A stretch of DNA of 64,000 nucleotides from Candidatus Melainabacteria bacterium (GTDB taxonomy: Bacteria; Cyanobacteriota; Vampirovibrionia; Obscuribacterales; Obscuribacteraceae): contig PLXC01000026.1 in the NCBI GenBank assembly GCA_003151275.1, forward strand, positions 62,001 to 126,000. The letters are read 5' to 3'. Positions 26,753-35,525 of this stretch are shown piece by piece (position 1 is the stretch's first letter; each line of letters starts with the position of its first letter). The position numbers and the translations under genes were made by a program. Under the pieces are notes generated by a model that had not been told where the DNA came from, made no database searches, and worked only from the letters and a program-made list of their open reading frames with translations.

Positions 26753-27316
26753 TCACTTGCCCTCTGCACTAAGCAGCTCTACTTCAACTTCTTCAGTAAG
26801 CTCTCTTTGCTGGAATTTCCAATGTGAATCAAATGCCCAGTAGAACAAAGCAATTGGACCGACACCGGCAAGCAATGCCTCTCCTTCGATAAGTTGCATT
26901 ACTCCAGCCGCTAAAAACGCCAATGGTACCAATTTCTTCAACGATTCCGGCGACGAAGTTTCTGCTAAATCGTCTTCGGACTCTTTGGTTGAAGAAGCAA
27001 ACATTTTTTTGACATAACCTCTTAAGCCAAATCCAACTTCCCGCTGGTCTTCTGTCAAAATTTCAATCAGGGCAGGTGCGGCCTCGGAGATCGCTTCGCC
27101 AAGGTTTTCGATGATATCAGGGCGTTCTTCGTGCTCGATTACGACGCTGCCACCACGCCTAACACGAACATCTCTGACACCAGGTACTCTCTCTAGCGCG
27201 TCTTTGACAATCTTGGCCTGATCCGCGTGACACTGCGCTCTAGGCAATTTTAATCTTGTGCGGTGCGTGCTTGAATGTACTACACCAGGTGAATATGGAG
27301 TCAGTCTTGAAGTCAT
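26753..27316 (-). CDS. HMA-like domain membrane protein
   Basis: About 187 residues from the ATG at 27316, preceded by GGGAG at 8 bases; the ATG at 27349 lacks a ribosome site. Residues about 16-62 form a heavy-metal-associated-like fold (His-Arg-Thr-Arg-Leu-Lys-Leu-Pro ... Val-Pro-Gly-Val-Arg-Asp-Val-Arg-Val), but the Cys-x-x-Cys metal motif is absent. Two hydrophobic stretches near residues 130-160 suggest membrane anchoring. The divergent ATPase has a similar Cys-free HMA-like N-terminus, so the two may interact. Metal binding by this domain is doubtful. Confidence 0.65.
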   Translation of the reverse strand: MTSRLTPYSPGVVHSSTHRTRLKLPRAQCHADQAKIVKDALERVPGVRDVRVRRGGSVVIEHEERPDIIENLGEAISEAAPALIEILTEDQREVGFGLRGYVKKMFASSTKESEDDLAETSSPESLKKLVPLAFLAAGVMQLIEGEALLAGVGPIALFYWAFDSHWKFQQRELTEEVEVELLSAEGK

Positions 27317-28060
27317 GATGCGCACTCCCAATAAAGGTGTCTCTAGCATATATGGTTTTGTTTAAAGTCGGTTCAAAGTCGAGCGGTTCCGTTAACATTA
27401 ATCCGGTCCTGTTCAGTTCGCGAATCCGATGCTGTGGACGCACTGTCACGGAACAGATTTGCCAGCTAATTGACGCGGTTGATCTTGTCCGGTCATCGTT
27501 GTGCGCAAAATAACTGATGAGTTAGTCCTGTTTGGTTGATCAGATAACTGGACGTCATGTTGGCTCAGTGAACCCTACACTCATGAACTCGCGAAGTGAC
27601 TTGTCGTATAAAAGTTGTGCTTGCGTGCAGACAATATTAAAAGATTTGGACGCCAAGATGACGTGAAGCCGTTAGAGTCTGTCTCTATCACCGCAAGCGC
27701 ATTGCTCCTTTCCAGTCTCGGAATGCTTTACGATCTCGATTTTAAGCGGAAAACCGCCGCTCAAGAAACTGTATGATAAGTCAATCAGTTCTTCCGATTT
27801 AGTTCTCCATCCCCGTGGAAAGCCTCGTCTACCATGAATTTCAACACCATTTTAGACGTAAAAAGCTCAAGCATTTCCGCTTGCGCGGCTAAATCAGAAT
27901 GCGGGAACTCCCGCCGACTGCCGGTTTCTGCCCAGCTCGATGAAGCTTGTCAGATTCTCTCAACCCCATCCTAAAGAATCCAAATCACCGAAACTCCGCT
28001 GCCATGTCAGGCCGCGGGTATTTTTGTATTCCAATCAACAGACGAGGAACAGCTACTTAT
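27317..28060. other. Divergent intergenic region upstream of metal-ATPase genes
   Basis: About 740 bases between the HMA-like and P-type ATPase genes, containing promoters for both directions by position. A GCGG-AAAA-CCGC hairpin is visible near 27749-27760. A 46-codon ORF (27834-27974) with three cysteines overlaps the long form of the ATPase reading frame but has no clear ribosome site. No metal-regulator operator is recognised. Confidence 0.4.
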
Positions 28061-30361
28061 ATGAACGGTTTACGGAACGTCGAATTGACTGCGCCTGCTA
28101 CAGAGTCGGCGCCTGATGATATCGAACCCGAGCTTAGAAAGCGCGGTACCGAGGCGCTCAGCATCGCATCCGCGCGCAACCCGGAAAGGCTCGACTATGT
28201 CATCGCTCATCGCATTCCTGGGCGTCTTCGTCTGCGTATAGAAAATCTTCGTTTAGAGTTCGATCGAATAAGCAGAACTCTCGCCGGATTAGCTTCTCTA
28301 CAGGGCATCTTGGGCGTTCGTTGCAACAGCTGGGGAACTAGCGCTGTGTTGGAATATGACTCCGATATTTTGTCGGAACAAGACTTGCTGCAGCGCCTCG
28401 ACGAACTATCCTATGCTGAAGAGCAAGATTCTTCGACAGCGCCGCTTGCTAAGATCATTGTAAAACCGAACATATTGATACGGTTGGCAGGGAAACTCCT
28501 CAACTTCATTGAGACGATTCTACCGCCGTGGATTCAGGTCACACTGGGTGTTGTTGCCTTTAGTTCTGCTGTTTTTAAATTGCCGGTTCTGGCCTGCAAG
28601 ATACTTTTAGCGGCGTCTGCAGCTCCCATAGCTTGTCGCGCTCTGCGAACTTTCACCAATGAGCGCAAAATAGGCATCGACGCCCTGGACGGCGCTGCAG
28701 CGTCAGTAATGTTGCTGAACGGAAAGTTTATCGAAGCCGGTTTAATGACGGCACTGATCGCCACAGGAGAGTTCATTCGTGAACGCGCCGGCCGTCGCTG
28801 CGAAAAGATGGTCAACGATTTGCTGGGCTTGTCCGGGCGCTCGGCTTGGTTGGTCCGTGGCAAAAAGCGAATCTGCGTAGCTGCCGATGACGTGCAAGTT
28901 GGCGAAATGGTGGTGATTTATCCCGGTGACATGGTTCCAGTAGATGGCGTTGTGGTGCGCGGTGCTGCTGCAGTTGATCAATCGAAATTGACTGGAGAGT
29001 CCATTCCTGTCGAAGTTAAATCTGGCGACGAAGTGTTCGCATCAACTGCTTTGGTTGAAGGGAAAATTTATGTACGCTGTCAGGCAACAGGTTCGGGAAC
29101 TAGAGCTGGTCTGGTTCTTCAATGTGTGAACAATGCCCCGATCCATGAGACAAACATTCAAAATCATGCTTCTTTGATTGCTGATAAGGCCGTGGTGCCA
29201 ATATTTCTCATCGCCGGAGTTTGTTTTGCGATTACTCGTGACGTTTCGCGTTTGATGAGCATGCTCATTTTAGACTTTTGCACTGGTATCCGAATCGCTG
29301 CTCCTACTGCTGTTCTGTCCTCAATGCATCGCGCCGGGCGCCGAGGTATTTTGATTAAAAGTGGTGCCGCTTTGGAAAAACTTGCTTCTGTCACTGCTAT
29401 CGTCTTCGATAAAACAGGCACGCTCACTTCCGGCGAACCGAAGGTAGAGCAAGTTTCGCGGTTCAATGGTCATACTGAACATGAAATTCTCGCCCTTGCC
29501 GCTGCCGTTGAATTGCGATTGCATCACCCTGCTGCACGCGCCATCGTTAAAGCAGCTCAAAAAGAAGGACTGATCATTCCTGAGCGAACAACTTCCAAAT
29601 TCCTCCGTGGATTAGGTGCTAAAGCCATTGTTGGCAAATACGAAGTGCTCGTTGGCAGCAAGAATTTGATGACTAGCGAAGGGATTGTCATCGACGACGC
29701 GCAAGAATCCGAAAATCAAGCCACCAAACTCGGTGAATCTATCGCATACGTCGCTATCGACGGCAAGGTTGCGGGATTGATTCGATACAGCGATAAATTG
29801 CGTCCCGAAGTCGTTAAAGCGATCAGCGAATTGAAGAAACTGCGCGTTCGAAAACTGGTTATGGCTACAGGAGATATTGAGCAAGCTGCTAACAGAATCG
29901 CTGCCATATGTGGCATCACAGATGTTATTGCTCGTGCATTCCCTGAAGACAAAGCGAGATTGGTGCAACAGTTAAAGGCAGAAGGTCACGTCGTCGCCGT
30001 CATTGGAGATGGCATCAATGATTCACCAGCGTTGGCTTATGCCGATGTGGCGATTTCGCTGCACGGTGCTACAGACGCTGCCCAGCAGAGTGCCGACATC
30101 GTTCTTACCGATGATAATCTGGAGCGCCTGCCTGAAGCGATCCGTATTGCCAGAAGCGCGATGGCCTTGGTGAAGCAAAACCTAGGCATGGCTATCGCTC
30201 CTAACGCGGGTGGTTTCGCAATGGCTGCTATGGGTGTTCTGGGACCTGCGGGCGCTACCATCCTCAACAATGGTTCAGCAATTGCTGCCACCATTAATAG
30301 TTTGCGACCGCTCTACTCAAACACTTGGTCGACAGTTGACCCGACCCAACCTAGAAAGTAA
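28061..30361 (+). CDS. P1B-type heavy-metal-translocating P-type ATPase with non-canonical metal site
   Basis: The ATG at 28061 (766 residues) has GAGGAA 11 bases upstream; a TTG at 27947 would add 38 residues. An HMA-like N-terminus (about 50-120) lacks Cys-x-x-Cys. The ATPase core is intact: Thr-Gly-Glu-Ser near 311, phosphorylated Asp450 in Asp-Lys-Thr-Gly-Thr-Leu-Thr, and Gly-Asp-Gly-Ile-Asn-Asp-Ser-Pro at 649-656. The transmembrane metal site, Cys-Pro-Cys in copper and zinc pumps, reads Asp405-Phe-Cys407-Thr-Gly, resembling the CtpC-like branch. Substrate (perhaps Mn, Zn or another divalent ion) cannot be assigned. The DUF5132- and HMA-like genes lie divergently upstream. Confidence 0.9.
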   Translation: MNGLRNVELTAPATESAPDDIEPELRKRGTEALSIASARNPERLDYVIAHRIPGRLRLRIENLRLEFDRISRTLAGLASLQGILGVRCNSWGTSAVLEYDSDILSEQDLLQRLDELSYAEEQDSSTAPLAKIIVKPNILIRLAGKLLNFIETILPPWIQVTLGVVAFSSAVFKLPVLACKILLAASAAPIACRALRTFTNERKIGIDALDGAAASVMLLNGKFIEAGLMTALIATGEFIRERAGRRCEKMVNDLLGLSGRSAWLVRGKKRICVAADDVQVGEMVVIYPGDMVPVDGVVVRGAAAVDQSKLTGESIPVEVKSGDEVFASTALVEGKIYVRCQATGSGTRAGLVLQCVNNAPIHETNIQNHASLIADKAVVPIFLIAGVCFAITRDVSRLMSMLILDFCTGIRIAAPTAVLSSMHRAGRRGILIKSGAALEKLASVTAIVFDKTGTLTSGEPKVEQVSRFNGHTEHEILALAAAVELRLHHPAARAIVKAAQKEGLIIPERTTSKFLRGLGAKAIVGKYEVLVGSKNLMTSEGIVIDDAQESENQATKLGESIAYVAIDGKVAGLIRYSDKLRPEVVKAISELKKLRVRKLVMATGDIEQAANRIAAICGITDVIARAFPEDKARLVQQLKAEGHVVAVIGDGINDSPALAYADVAISLHGATDAAQQSADIVLTDDNLERLPEAIRIARSAMALVKQNLGMAIAPNAGGFAMAAMGVLGPAGATILNNGSAIAATINSLRPLYSNTWSTVDPTQPRK

Positions 30362-30383
30362 AGAAGCGAAATCTGCCAACGAA

Positions 30384-30409
30384 AAAGGGCTCCGGAAACG
30401 GCGCCCTTT
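30384..30409 (+). terminator. Probable intrinsic terminator after the P-type ATPase gene
   Basis: A stem AAAGGGC (30384-30390) with GCCCTTT (30403-30409), reinforced inside by TCCG/CGG around a GAAA turn, starts 22 bases after the stop codon. The downstream arm ends in TTT followed by CCTC, so the T-run is short. Confidence 0.6.
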
Positions 30410-30519
30410 CCTCTGAAGTTTCGTTTCCAGCAACGCTGTATCTTCAGGCTTCTCAAGACTCTTGGCGGATTTCACTTGGAGCGATAATAAACTGTGGAAA
30501 GTTCGATCATATTAAGTTG

Positions 30520-30600
30520 GGAAATGGAGCGGGATTGCCCGCAGTTGCCCATAACACGAATCCAGGCGGGACTGGAGTCGACTGGAGTCCCGCGCTCCCT
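30520..30600. repeat. Dispersed hairpin-bearing repeat (copy B)
   Basis: The block aligns end to end with 10866-10933: both start GGAAATGGAGCG, contain CAGT.GCC.ATAA.CACG.ATC.AGGCGGG and end CCCGCGCTC. Copy B has an 8-base direct repeat (ACTGGAGT twice) inside the last hairpin, GCGGGACT..AGTCCCGC. It sits between two codirectional genes. Confidence 0.8.
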
Positions 30601-30679
30601 TTACGAACACTTCGTGACATTCCAAAGCGCTGGTCGCACGCAGGTCTCATAATAGAAACGTTTGTAAATGGCGTGAAAA

Positions 30680-32599
30680 ATGGACCAGAGGACAACTAGA
30701 AAATTTCAGACGTGGTTTTACGCTGGCATGAAGCCAAGCGCCAACCTGCGTCAGGAAAAGGCGCCCTGGTACAAAGTCATGTGCTTGACTGGTTTGGACT
30801 ACTTCGGCAGCCTCGGCTATGCACCAGGTATAGCTGCTTTGGCCGCCGGGGTTCTGGCACCCTCCGCAACTCTTGTTTTGGTGCTGCTAACTTTGTTTGG
30901 CGCTCTGCCAATGTACAAAAGAGTGGCGGAAAAGAGTCCTCACGGACAGGGCAGCATATCTATGCTGGAACATCTCTTTCCTGGTTGGTGGGGAAAGGCA
31001 CTGGTTCTTTGCCTGATTGGATTTGCCGCCACCGATTTCATCATCACAATCACCCTTTCAGCCGCAGATGCTGCTGCGCACATAGCTCAGAACAACTATG
31101 TTAAAGAACTATGTAACAACAGTGCAGGCTGGTCATTCTTGCAAGATCGAATGGGGGTAACATTCGCGCTGTTGATTATCTTGAGCATTGTCTTCCTGCT
31201 TGGGTTCAAAGAAGCTATAGGAGTGGCCGTCATCGTAGTAACTTCATACATGTTGCTAAGCGCCGGAGTTGAGATTGCTGGCTGTTATCAGCTCGCCATT
31301 AAACCAAACGCTTTTGCTGATTGGCAAAATCAGTTGTTCAAAATTTACCAGACCCCATGGAGCATCACATTACAGTCGCTAATTTTGTTCCCACAGCTTG
31401 CCCTGGGAATGTCTGGGTTCGAAACCGGAGTTGCTGTCATGCCCCTTGTGGCAGGCGATCCATCAGACACTGAAGCGGCTCCGGTTGGGCGAATCCGTAA
31501 CACACGCAAGTTGTTGACGACGGCGGCAATTATCATGTGCACATTTTTGCTAATCAGCAGCGTCATCACTACCACTTTGATTCCGCAAGCCGCGTTTAAA
31601 GATGGCGGGGAGGCAAACGGAAGAGCATTAGCATATATCGCGCATCATTACTTGGGCAGCATTTATGGAACTGGTTATGACATTGCCACCATATTTATCC
31701 TATGGTTTTCTGGTGCCTCTTCTCTGGCAGGACTACTGAGCCTTGTTCCAAGGTATTTACCGCGCTTCGGCATGGCGCCGAATTGGGCGCGTGCCACCCG
31801 ACCGTTAGTGTTGTTTTTCGCAGTGGTATCATTTGTGGTGACTTATCTCTTCAAGGCAAGTGTTGACGCGCAGGGGGGAGCATACGCTACGGGCGTACTG
31901 GTGCTAATGAGTTCGGCTGCTTTTGCTGTGTTGCTATCCATCCCGAAGCAAGATTGGAAAGCTCGCGTCATGTACCTCTGCATTACACTTATTTTCTGCT
32001 ACACAACGATCATGAATGTCATACAAAGACCCGAAGGGCTTCATATTGCTGGCTTCTTTATCCTCACGATATTCATCATTTCCTTTATTTCGAGGGCATT
32101 CAGATCTACAGAACTGCGCACTAGAAATGTGAATTTCGACGCTGTTGCCAACGGAATTATTGATCGGTTCCATGGTGAGACAATGTTGATAGTGGCACAT
32201 CTGCCAGGGGCTCATGACTATGCTGCGTGCGCACAAAGGGCGCGGGAACTGCATCGCCTGAACGACTCAACTTTTGTGTTTTTGGAAGTAACGATCGGAG
32301 ACGCCTCAGATTTTTCCGAGGAAGGTTTGTCTGTTCATGGTACCGAAGAAGATGGATTTGGCATATTCCAGTGCAAGACCGCTGCGGTACCGAATGCCGT
32401 CGCTTCGATTTTGTTCGCCTTGCGAAACAGAACGGGCAGCGTGCCTCATGCGTTTATGTACTGGACTGAAGGCAATCCAATATTCTATGTTCTCCGATAT
32501 TTATTTCTCGGCGACGGTGAAACTGCTCCAATGACGCGAGAGATACTACGCGAAGCGGAGCATGATCCTGAACGGCGACCGAAACTACATGTTGTCTGA
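30680..32599 (+). CDS. APC-superfamily amino-acid permease-like transporter
   Basis: The product has 639 residues with about twelve hydrophobic helices between residues 35 and 480 and a roughly 150-residue soluble C-terminal domain. The first helix region (Thr-Gly-Leu-Asp-Tyr-Phe-Gly-Ser-Leu-Gly-Tyr-Ala-Pro-Gly-Ile-Ala) is the broken-helix substrate site typical of APC transporters, and Gly-Gln-Gly-Ser-Ile follows near helix 3. The C-terminal part is a mixed alpha/beta domain, perhaps regulatory. Substrate (amino acid or inorganic cation) cannot be set; KUP-type potassium transport is the main alternative. The ribosome site is weak. Confidence 0.8.
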   Translation: MDQRTTRKFQTWFYAGMKPSANLRQEKAPWYKVMCLTGLDYFGSLGYAPGIAALAAGVLAPSATLVLVLLTLFGALPMYKRVAEKSPHGQGSISMLEHLFPGWWGKALVLCLIGFAATDFIITITLSAADAAAHIAQNNYVKELCNNSAGWSFLQDRMGVTFALLIILSIVFLLGFKEAIGVAVIVVTSYMLLSAGVEIAGCYQLAIKPNAFADWQNQLFKIYQTPWSITLQSLILFPQLALGMSGFETGVAVMPLVAGDPSDTEAAPVGRIRNTRKLLTTAAIIMCTFLLISSVITTTLIPQAAFKDGGEANGRALAYIAHHYLGSIYGTGYDIATIFILWFSGASSLAGLLSLVPRYLPRFGMAPNWARATRPLVLFFAVVSFVVTYLFKASVDAQGGAYATGVLVLMSSAAFAVLLSIPKQDWKARVMYLCITLIFCYTTIMNVIQRPEGLHIAGFFILTIFIISFISRAFRSTELRTRNVNFDAVANGIIDRFHGETMLIVAHLPGAHDYAACAQRARELHRLNDSTFVFLEVTIGDASDFSEEGLSVHGTEEDGFGIFQCKTAAVPNAVASILFALRNRTGSVPHAFMYWTEGNPIFYVLRYLFLGDGETAPMTREILREAEHDPERRPKLHVV

Positions 32600-32781
32600 A
32601 GGAAGGTTTGAGGAGAGGCGTAGGCCTTAAATCCGCTTTTCTGCTCTCATGAAATTCTCACATAGGTCGTTGCATTATAGTTGCAGACCCGACCCCAACC
32701 GACCTCTTCAAACCCCACCGCGATGGAGTTACCCACTCTTCGGCGAGTTTACTAACGAATATTTTAGGGAGAACAAATCAC

Positions 32782-33636
32782 ATGGGCACTCAACCACAGA
32801 CTGATTCTACTGCCAATGTACGTTTAGAGCAGCCGCACCCAGCAGCACCAGTTATCGATCCAGCTCAGTTCTGGAGCAAAGATACCGAGGTTCGAGCGAA
32901 GCTTACTTTGGGACCAACTTCTGACGAACTTATGATGAAGCCGCTTTGGGGCACTTCGGGAACACCGAGGGCGAACGAAATCACCCCTATTGATGGCAGA
33001 GATGAAAGGTTTCCATCGCGGTTGAACCCTAACGATTCGGGCTATATCGTTGACATTAAACCGGACAGAGACTCAATAAACCCGAAAGATTGCATGGCTC
33101 CAAATGATCAGTTGTTTACTCCGAAGGACTCACCACCTCAGGATCCGCAAAAGGAAGCCGATAAACGCGACTCCGATAGAATGATGGACGCTCTTCGCAA
33201 AGGCAATCTTGATGACTTGAAGAGCTTAGTAGGAGACATGACGCCAGCTAAATTGAAGCGAGTTACAGAGCAACTGAAAGCCGAAGGTTTCGACATCCAG
33301 TGCGTTAAGGACGGCAAGTTAGTTGTGTTCAACAAGGACCTCGGACTAGGCGTCTCTGTCGGACAAGATGGCAAAGCGGAAGTTGTTAAAAAGGACAAAG
33401 ATGGCAACATAGTTCCTTCTACTGATGGTCTTGATCCTGAAAAACTGCTGAAAAACTTTTCCACACAAATGCCTCCCGAGAAAACTGACATAAAAGAATT
33501 GGAAAAGGCTTTTGAAGATTGGGAGAAGAAGCACCCAGATACATGGACCCATGATATTTTCTACAACTTTGTTTCGCCTAAGCGCGATCCCTTAATCTAC
33601 GAACATTCCCGTCTCGGCAACAGAATTGAACAGTAG
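32782..33636 (+). CDS. Hydrophilic protein of unknown function
   Basis: The product has 284 residues with a good ribosome site (AGGGAG). It has no signal peptide or membrane helix. The N-terminal half is Pro/Asp-rich and probably disordered; the middle (about 125-220) has a helical Asp-Asp-Leu-Lys-Ser-Leu-Val ... Leu-Lys-Arg-Val-Thr-Glu-Gln-Leu-Lys segment followed by strands with Gly-Lys-Leu-Val-Val-Phe and Gly-Val-Ser-Val-Gly. No family is recognised. A role cannot be proposed from neighbours. Confidence 0.7.
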   Translation: MGTQPQTDSTANVRLEQPHPAAPVIDPAQFWSKDTEVRAKLTLGPTSDELMMKPLWGTSGTPRANEITPIDGRDERFPSRLNPNDSGYIVDIKPDRDSINPKDCMAPNDQLFTPKDSPPQDPQKEADKRDSDRMMDALRKGNLDDLKSLVGDMTPAKLKRVTEQLKAEGFDIQCVKDGKLVVFNKDLGLGVSVGQDGKAEVVKKDKDGNIVPSTDGLDPEKLLKNFSTQMPPEKTDIKELEKAFEDWEKKHPDTWTHDIFYNFVSPKRDPLIYEHSRLGNRIEQ

Positions 33637-33733
33637 AGTAAAGGTTTAGCCAGCGCTGGACGTTGAGATGTAGAGCTAAATCTTTAGCCAACGCTGAGAT
33701 GACGCAGTAGAGCTGAAAGCTTTAGCCTAAGCT
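33633..33733. repeat. Tandem repeats in the convergent gap before the acyl-CoA cluster
   Basis: Three imperfect units of about 36 bases start near 33633, 33671 and 33707. Each contains TAGAG.(T)(A/G)AA followed by TTTAGCC and an (A/C)GCT core. The first unit begins in the stop codon of the preceding gene and the array runs to the stop of the convergent gene at 33734. Confidence 0.7.
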
Positions 33734-34531
33734 CTATTTGCCGGTGTACGCAGGAGTGCGTTTCTCAACGAATGCTTTAACGCCTTCGGCGAAATCGTCG
33801 CTGCGACCCGCAATTTCTTGCAAGCTCGCTTCGTACTCAAGCAATTCTTCCAGGTCAGAAAAGATCGCTCTGTTAATTGCACGCTTAGTTAACCCAAAGG
33901 CCTTGGATGGACCGGCAGCGATTTTCTCAGCCAAGGTCGTTGCTTCTGAAATCAGGTTTTCGAGTGTCACCACCTTGTTCACTAGACCCAAGCGGAGTGC
34001 TTCTTGAGCATCCAACTTATCCGCTGAAAGCATCAACTCAAACGCTTTGGTTACTCCGATCAAGCGTGGAAGTAAGAATGTTGATCCTGAATCAGGTACA
34101 AGTCCCACTTTAGTGAATGACTGGATGAAGACGGTATTGTCAGCCACCACGCGCAGATCGCAGGCGAAGGCTAAACTTGCGCCAGCACCAGCGGCGACAC
34201 CATTCACTGCAGCGATGACTGGCTTCTCGATCTTTCTCAGCTTCAGGATGATCGGGTTGTAACGTCTTCTGATTGAATCCCCGAGAGATGGGCGCTGACC
34301 CATATCTTGGCTGATGCTGCGGCTTTGCAAGTCTTGTCCGGAACAGAAACCACGTCCGGCACCGGTGATGATTATGGCTCGAACCGCTGCGTCCTTCTCC
34401 ATCTCTTTTAGCGCGTCCTGCAATGAGAACGTCAGTTCATCGTTGAATGCGTTCAGTTTATCTGGACGGTTGAGAGTGATCGTACCGACGCCATTCTTCT
34501 TTTCTATAAGCAGAATGTTTTCTTCAGCCAT
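33734..34531 (-). CDS. Enoyl-CoA hydratase/isomerase family protein, PaaG-like
   Basis: The product has 265 residues, the normal crotonase size, with AAGGAG 10 bases before the ATG. Crotonase features include the oxyanion-hole segments Ser-Gly-Gln-Asp-Leu (near residue 66) and Gly-Ala-Gly-Ala-Ser-Leu-Ala-Phe-Ala-Cys-Asp. The later segment Lys-Val-Gly-Leu-Val-Pro-Asp-Ser-Gly-Ser-Thr is characteristic of PaaG, the epoxyphenylacetyl-CoA isomerase that opens the ring epoxide to oxepin-CoA. It is the last gene of the minus-strand aromatic acyl-CoA cluster. A general enoyl-CoA isomerase remains possible. Confidence 0.85.
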   Translation of the reverse strand: MAEENILLIEKKNGVGTITLNRPDKLNAFNDELTFSLQDALKEMEKDAAVRAIIITGAGRGFCSGQDLQSRSISQDMGQRPSLGDSIRRRYNPIILKLRKIEKPVIAAVNGVAAGAGASLAFACDLRVVADNTVFIQSFTKVGLVPDSGSTFLLPRLIGVTKAFELMLSADKLDAQEALRLGLVNKVVTLENLISEATTLAEKIAAGPSKAFGLTKRAINRAIFSDLEELLEYEASLQEIAGRSDDFAEGVKAFVEKRTPAYTGK

Positions 34532-34616
34532 GTTCGTAAACTCCTTCGTTGTGGTGGTGCGTTGGTGGTGCGTTAGTTTAGTTGAGGTTGGACAAGGGGA
34601 TTGGCTTGAGTTGCTT

Positions 34617-34698
34617 GGGATCGATCGATCGATTGGTTGGGTTGGATTGGAGAATTGATGAGTTGGTTAGGTGCCGGCAAGGATGCCGGCGCTCCCAG
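34617..34698. repeat. G/T-rich simple sequence and GC-rich inverted repeat
   Basis: Between two hydratase genes is a G/T-rich stretch with GATC repeated in tandem (about 34617-34633) and GCCGGC-AAGGAT-GCCGGC (34673-34690) followed by GCTCCC. The latter ends like copy B of the dispersed repeat (hairpin then GCGCTCCC) and may be a degenerate third copy. Confidence 0.45.
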
Positions 34699-34700
34699 GT

Positions 34701-35483
34701 TTAGCGTCCTTTGAAGGAGGCTTGCCTCTTCTCCATAAACGCTTTCATGCCTTCCTTCTGATCTTCGGACGAAAACAGCATGTAGAAGTTCTTGCGCTCA
34801 AATTGAAGTCCTTCATTCAATGTGGTTTCGAACGTTTTCAAAATCGATTCTTTAGCAAGCTTTACAGCAATGGGTGATTTTTTAGCGATTTCTTTGGCCA
34901 TGGCTTTGGCTTCGTCTAGAAACAATTCCACCGGAGCCACTTTGTTGACGAGCCCCATTTGATGCGCTTCACAGGCAGTGAAGGGACGTCCAGTGAGGAT
35001 CAATTCCATCGCTTTGTATTTGCCGACTATTCTGGTCAGTCGCTGTGTGCCGCCGGCACCAGGGATGACACCAAGGTTTATTTCGGGTTGTCCAAACTGC
35101 GCAGTTTCAGAGGCAACGATGATGTCGCAATTCATCACTAACTCGCAGCCACCGCCGAGAGCGTAGCCGCTTACTGCAGCAATAATCGGTTTTTTGATGT
35201 TCTTGATTTTGTCCCAAGTGGAGAAGCGATCTTTGTACATGATGCTCACTGTGGTCTCATCCGACATCTCCTTGATGTCAGCGCCTGCAGCAAATGCTCT
35301 TTCCCCGCCAGTTAGGACGATGACCCGAATTTCATCATCTCGGTCGAACGCTTCCAATGCTTTGACTAGTTCGTCCATCAATTCATGATTGAGAGCGTTT
35401 AGTACTTTAGGTCTGTTCAAGGTGACAACGCCAATCTGATCCTCAACTGCTGTCGTTATGTTTTGATAGGTCAACGTCATCAT
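34701..35483 (-). CDS. Enoyl-CoA hydratase (crotonase family)
   Basis: About 260 residues from the ATG at 35483; the ATG at 35489 abuts AAGGAG, so the inner ATG codons (35483 or 35480) have better spacing. It has the complete crotonase set: Ala-Ala-Gly-Ala-Asp-Ile-Lys-Glu-Met for the first oxyanion loop, Gly-Gly-Gly-Cys-Glu-Leu with the first catalytic Glu, and Pro-Glu-Ile-x-Leu-Gly-Val-Ile-Pro-Gly-Ala-Gly-Gly-Thr with the second Glu. Such enzymes hydrate 2-enoyl-CoA; in the phenylacetate pathway this would be the PaaF step. The sequence alone fits general short-chain hydratases as well. Confidence 0.9.
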   Translation of the reverse strand: MMTLTYQNITTAVEDQIGVVTLNRPKVLNALNHELMDELVKALEAFDRDDEIRVIVLTGGERAFAAGADIKEMSDETTVSIMYKDRFSTWDKIKNIKKPIIAAVSGYALGGGCELVMNCDIIVASETAQFGQPEINLGVIPGAGGTQRLTRIVGKYKAMELILTGRPFTACEAHQMGLVNKVAPVELFLDEAKAMAKEIAKKSPIAVKLAKESILKTFETTLNEGLQFERKNFYMLFSSEDQKEGMKAFMEKRQASFKGR

Positions 35484-35525
35484 CTCCATCTCCTTGTGTG
35501 TTTAATGCTCGCGGTTCTCAATCAA

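Larger units (their letters stand above)
30362..30679. other. Intergenic region with terminator and dispersed repeat
   Basis: This 318-base gap holds a terminator-like hairpin just after the ATPase gene (30384-30409) and copy B of the dispersed repeat (30520-30600). Nothing else is recognised. The permease gene start lies immediately after. Confidence 0.6.

Noticed and set aside
34532..34700. Third full copy of the dispersed repeat
   Set aside because: Only the terminal hairpin-like part and GCGCTCCC match; the body is missing, so it is listed as a possible degenerate copy only.
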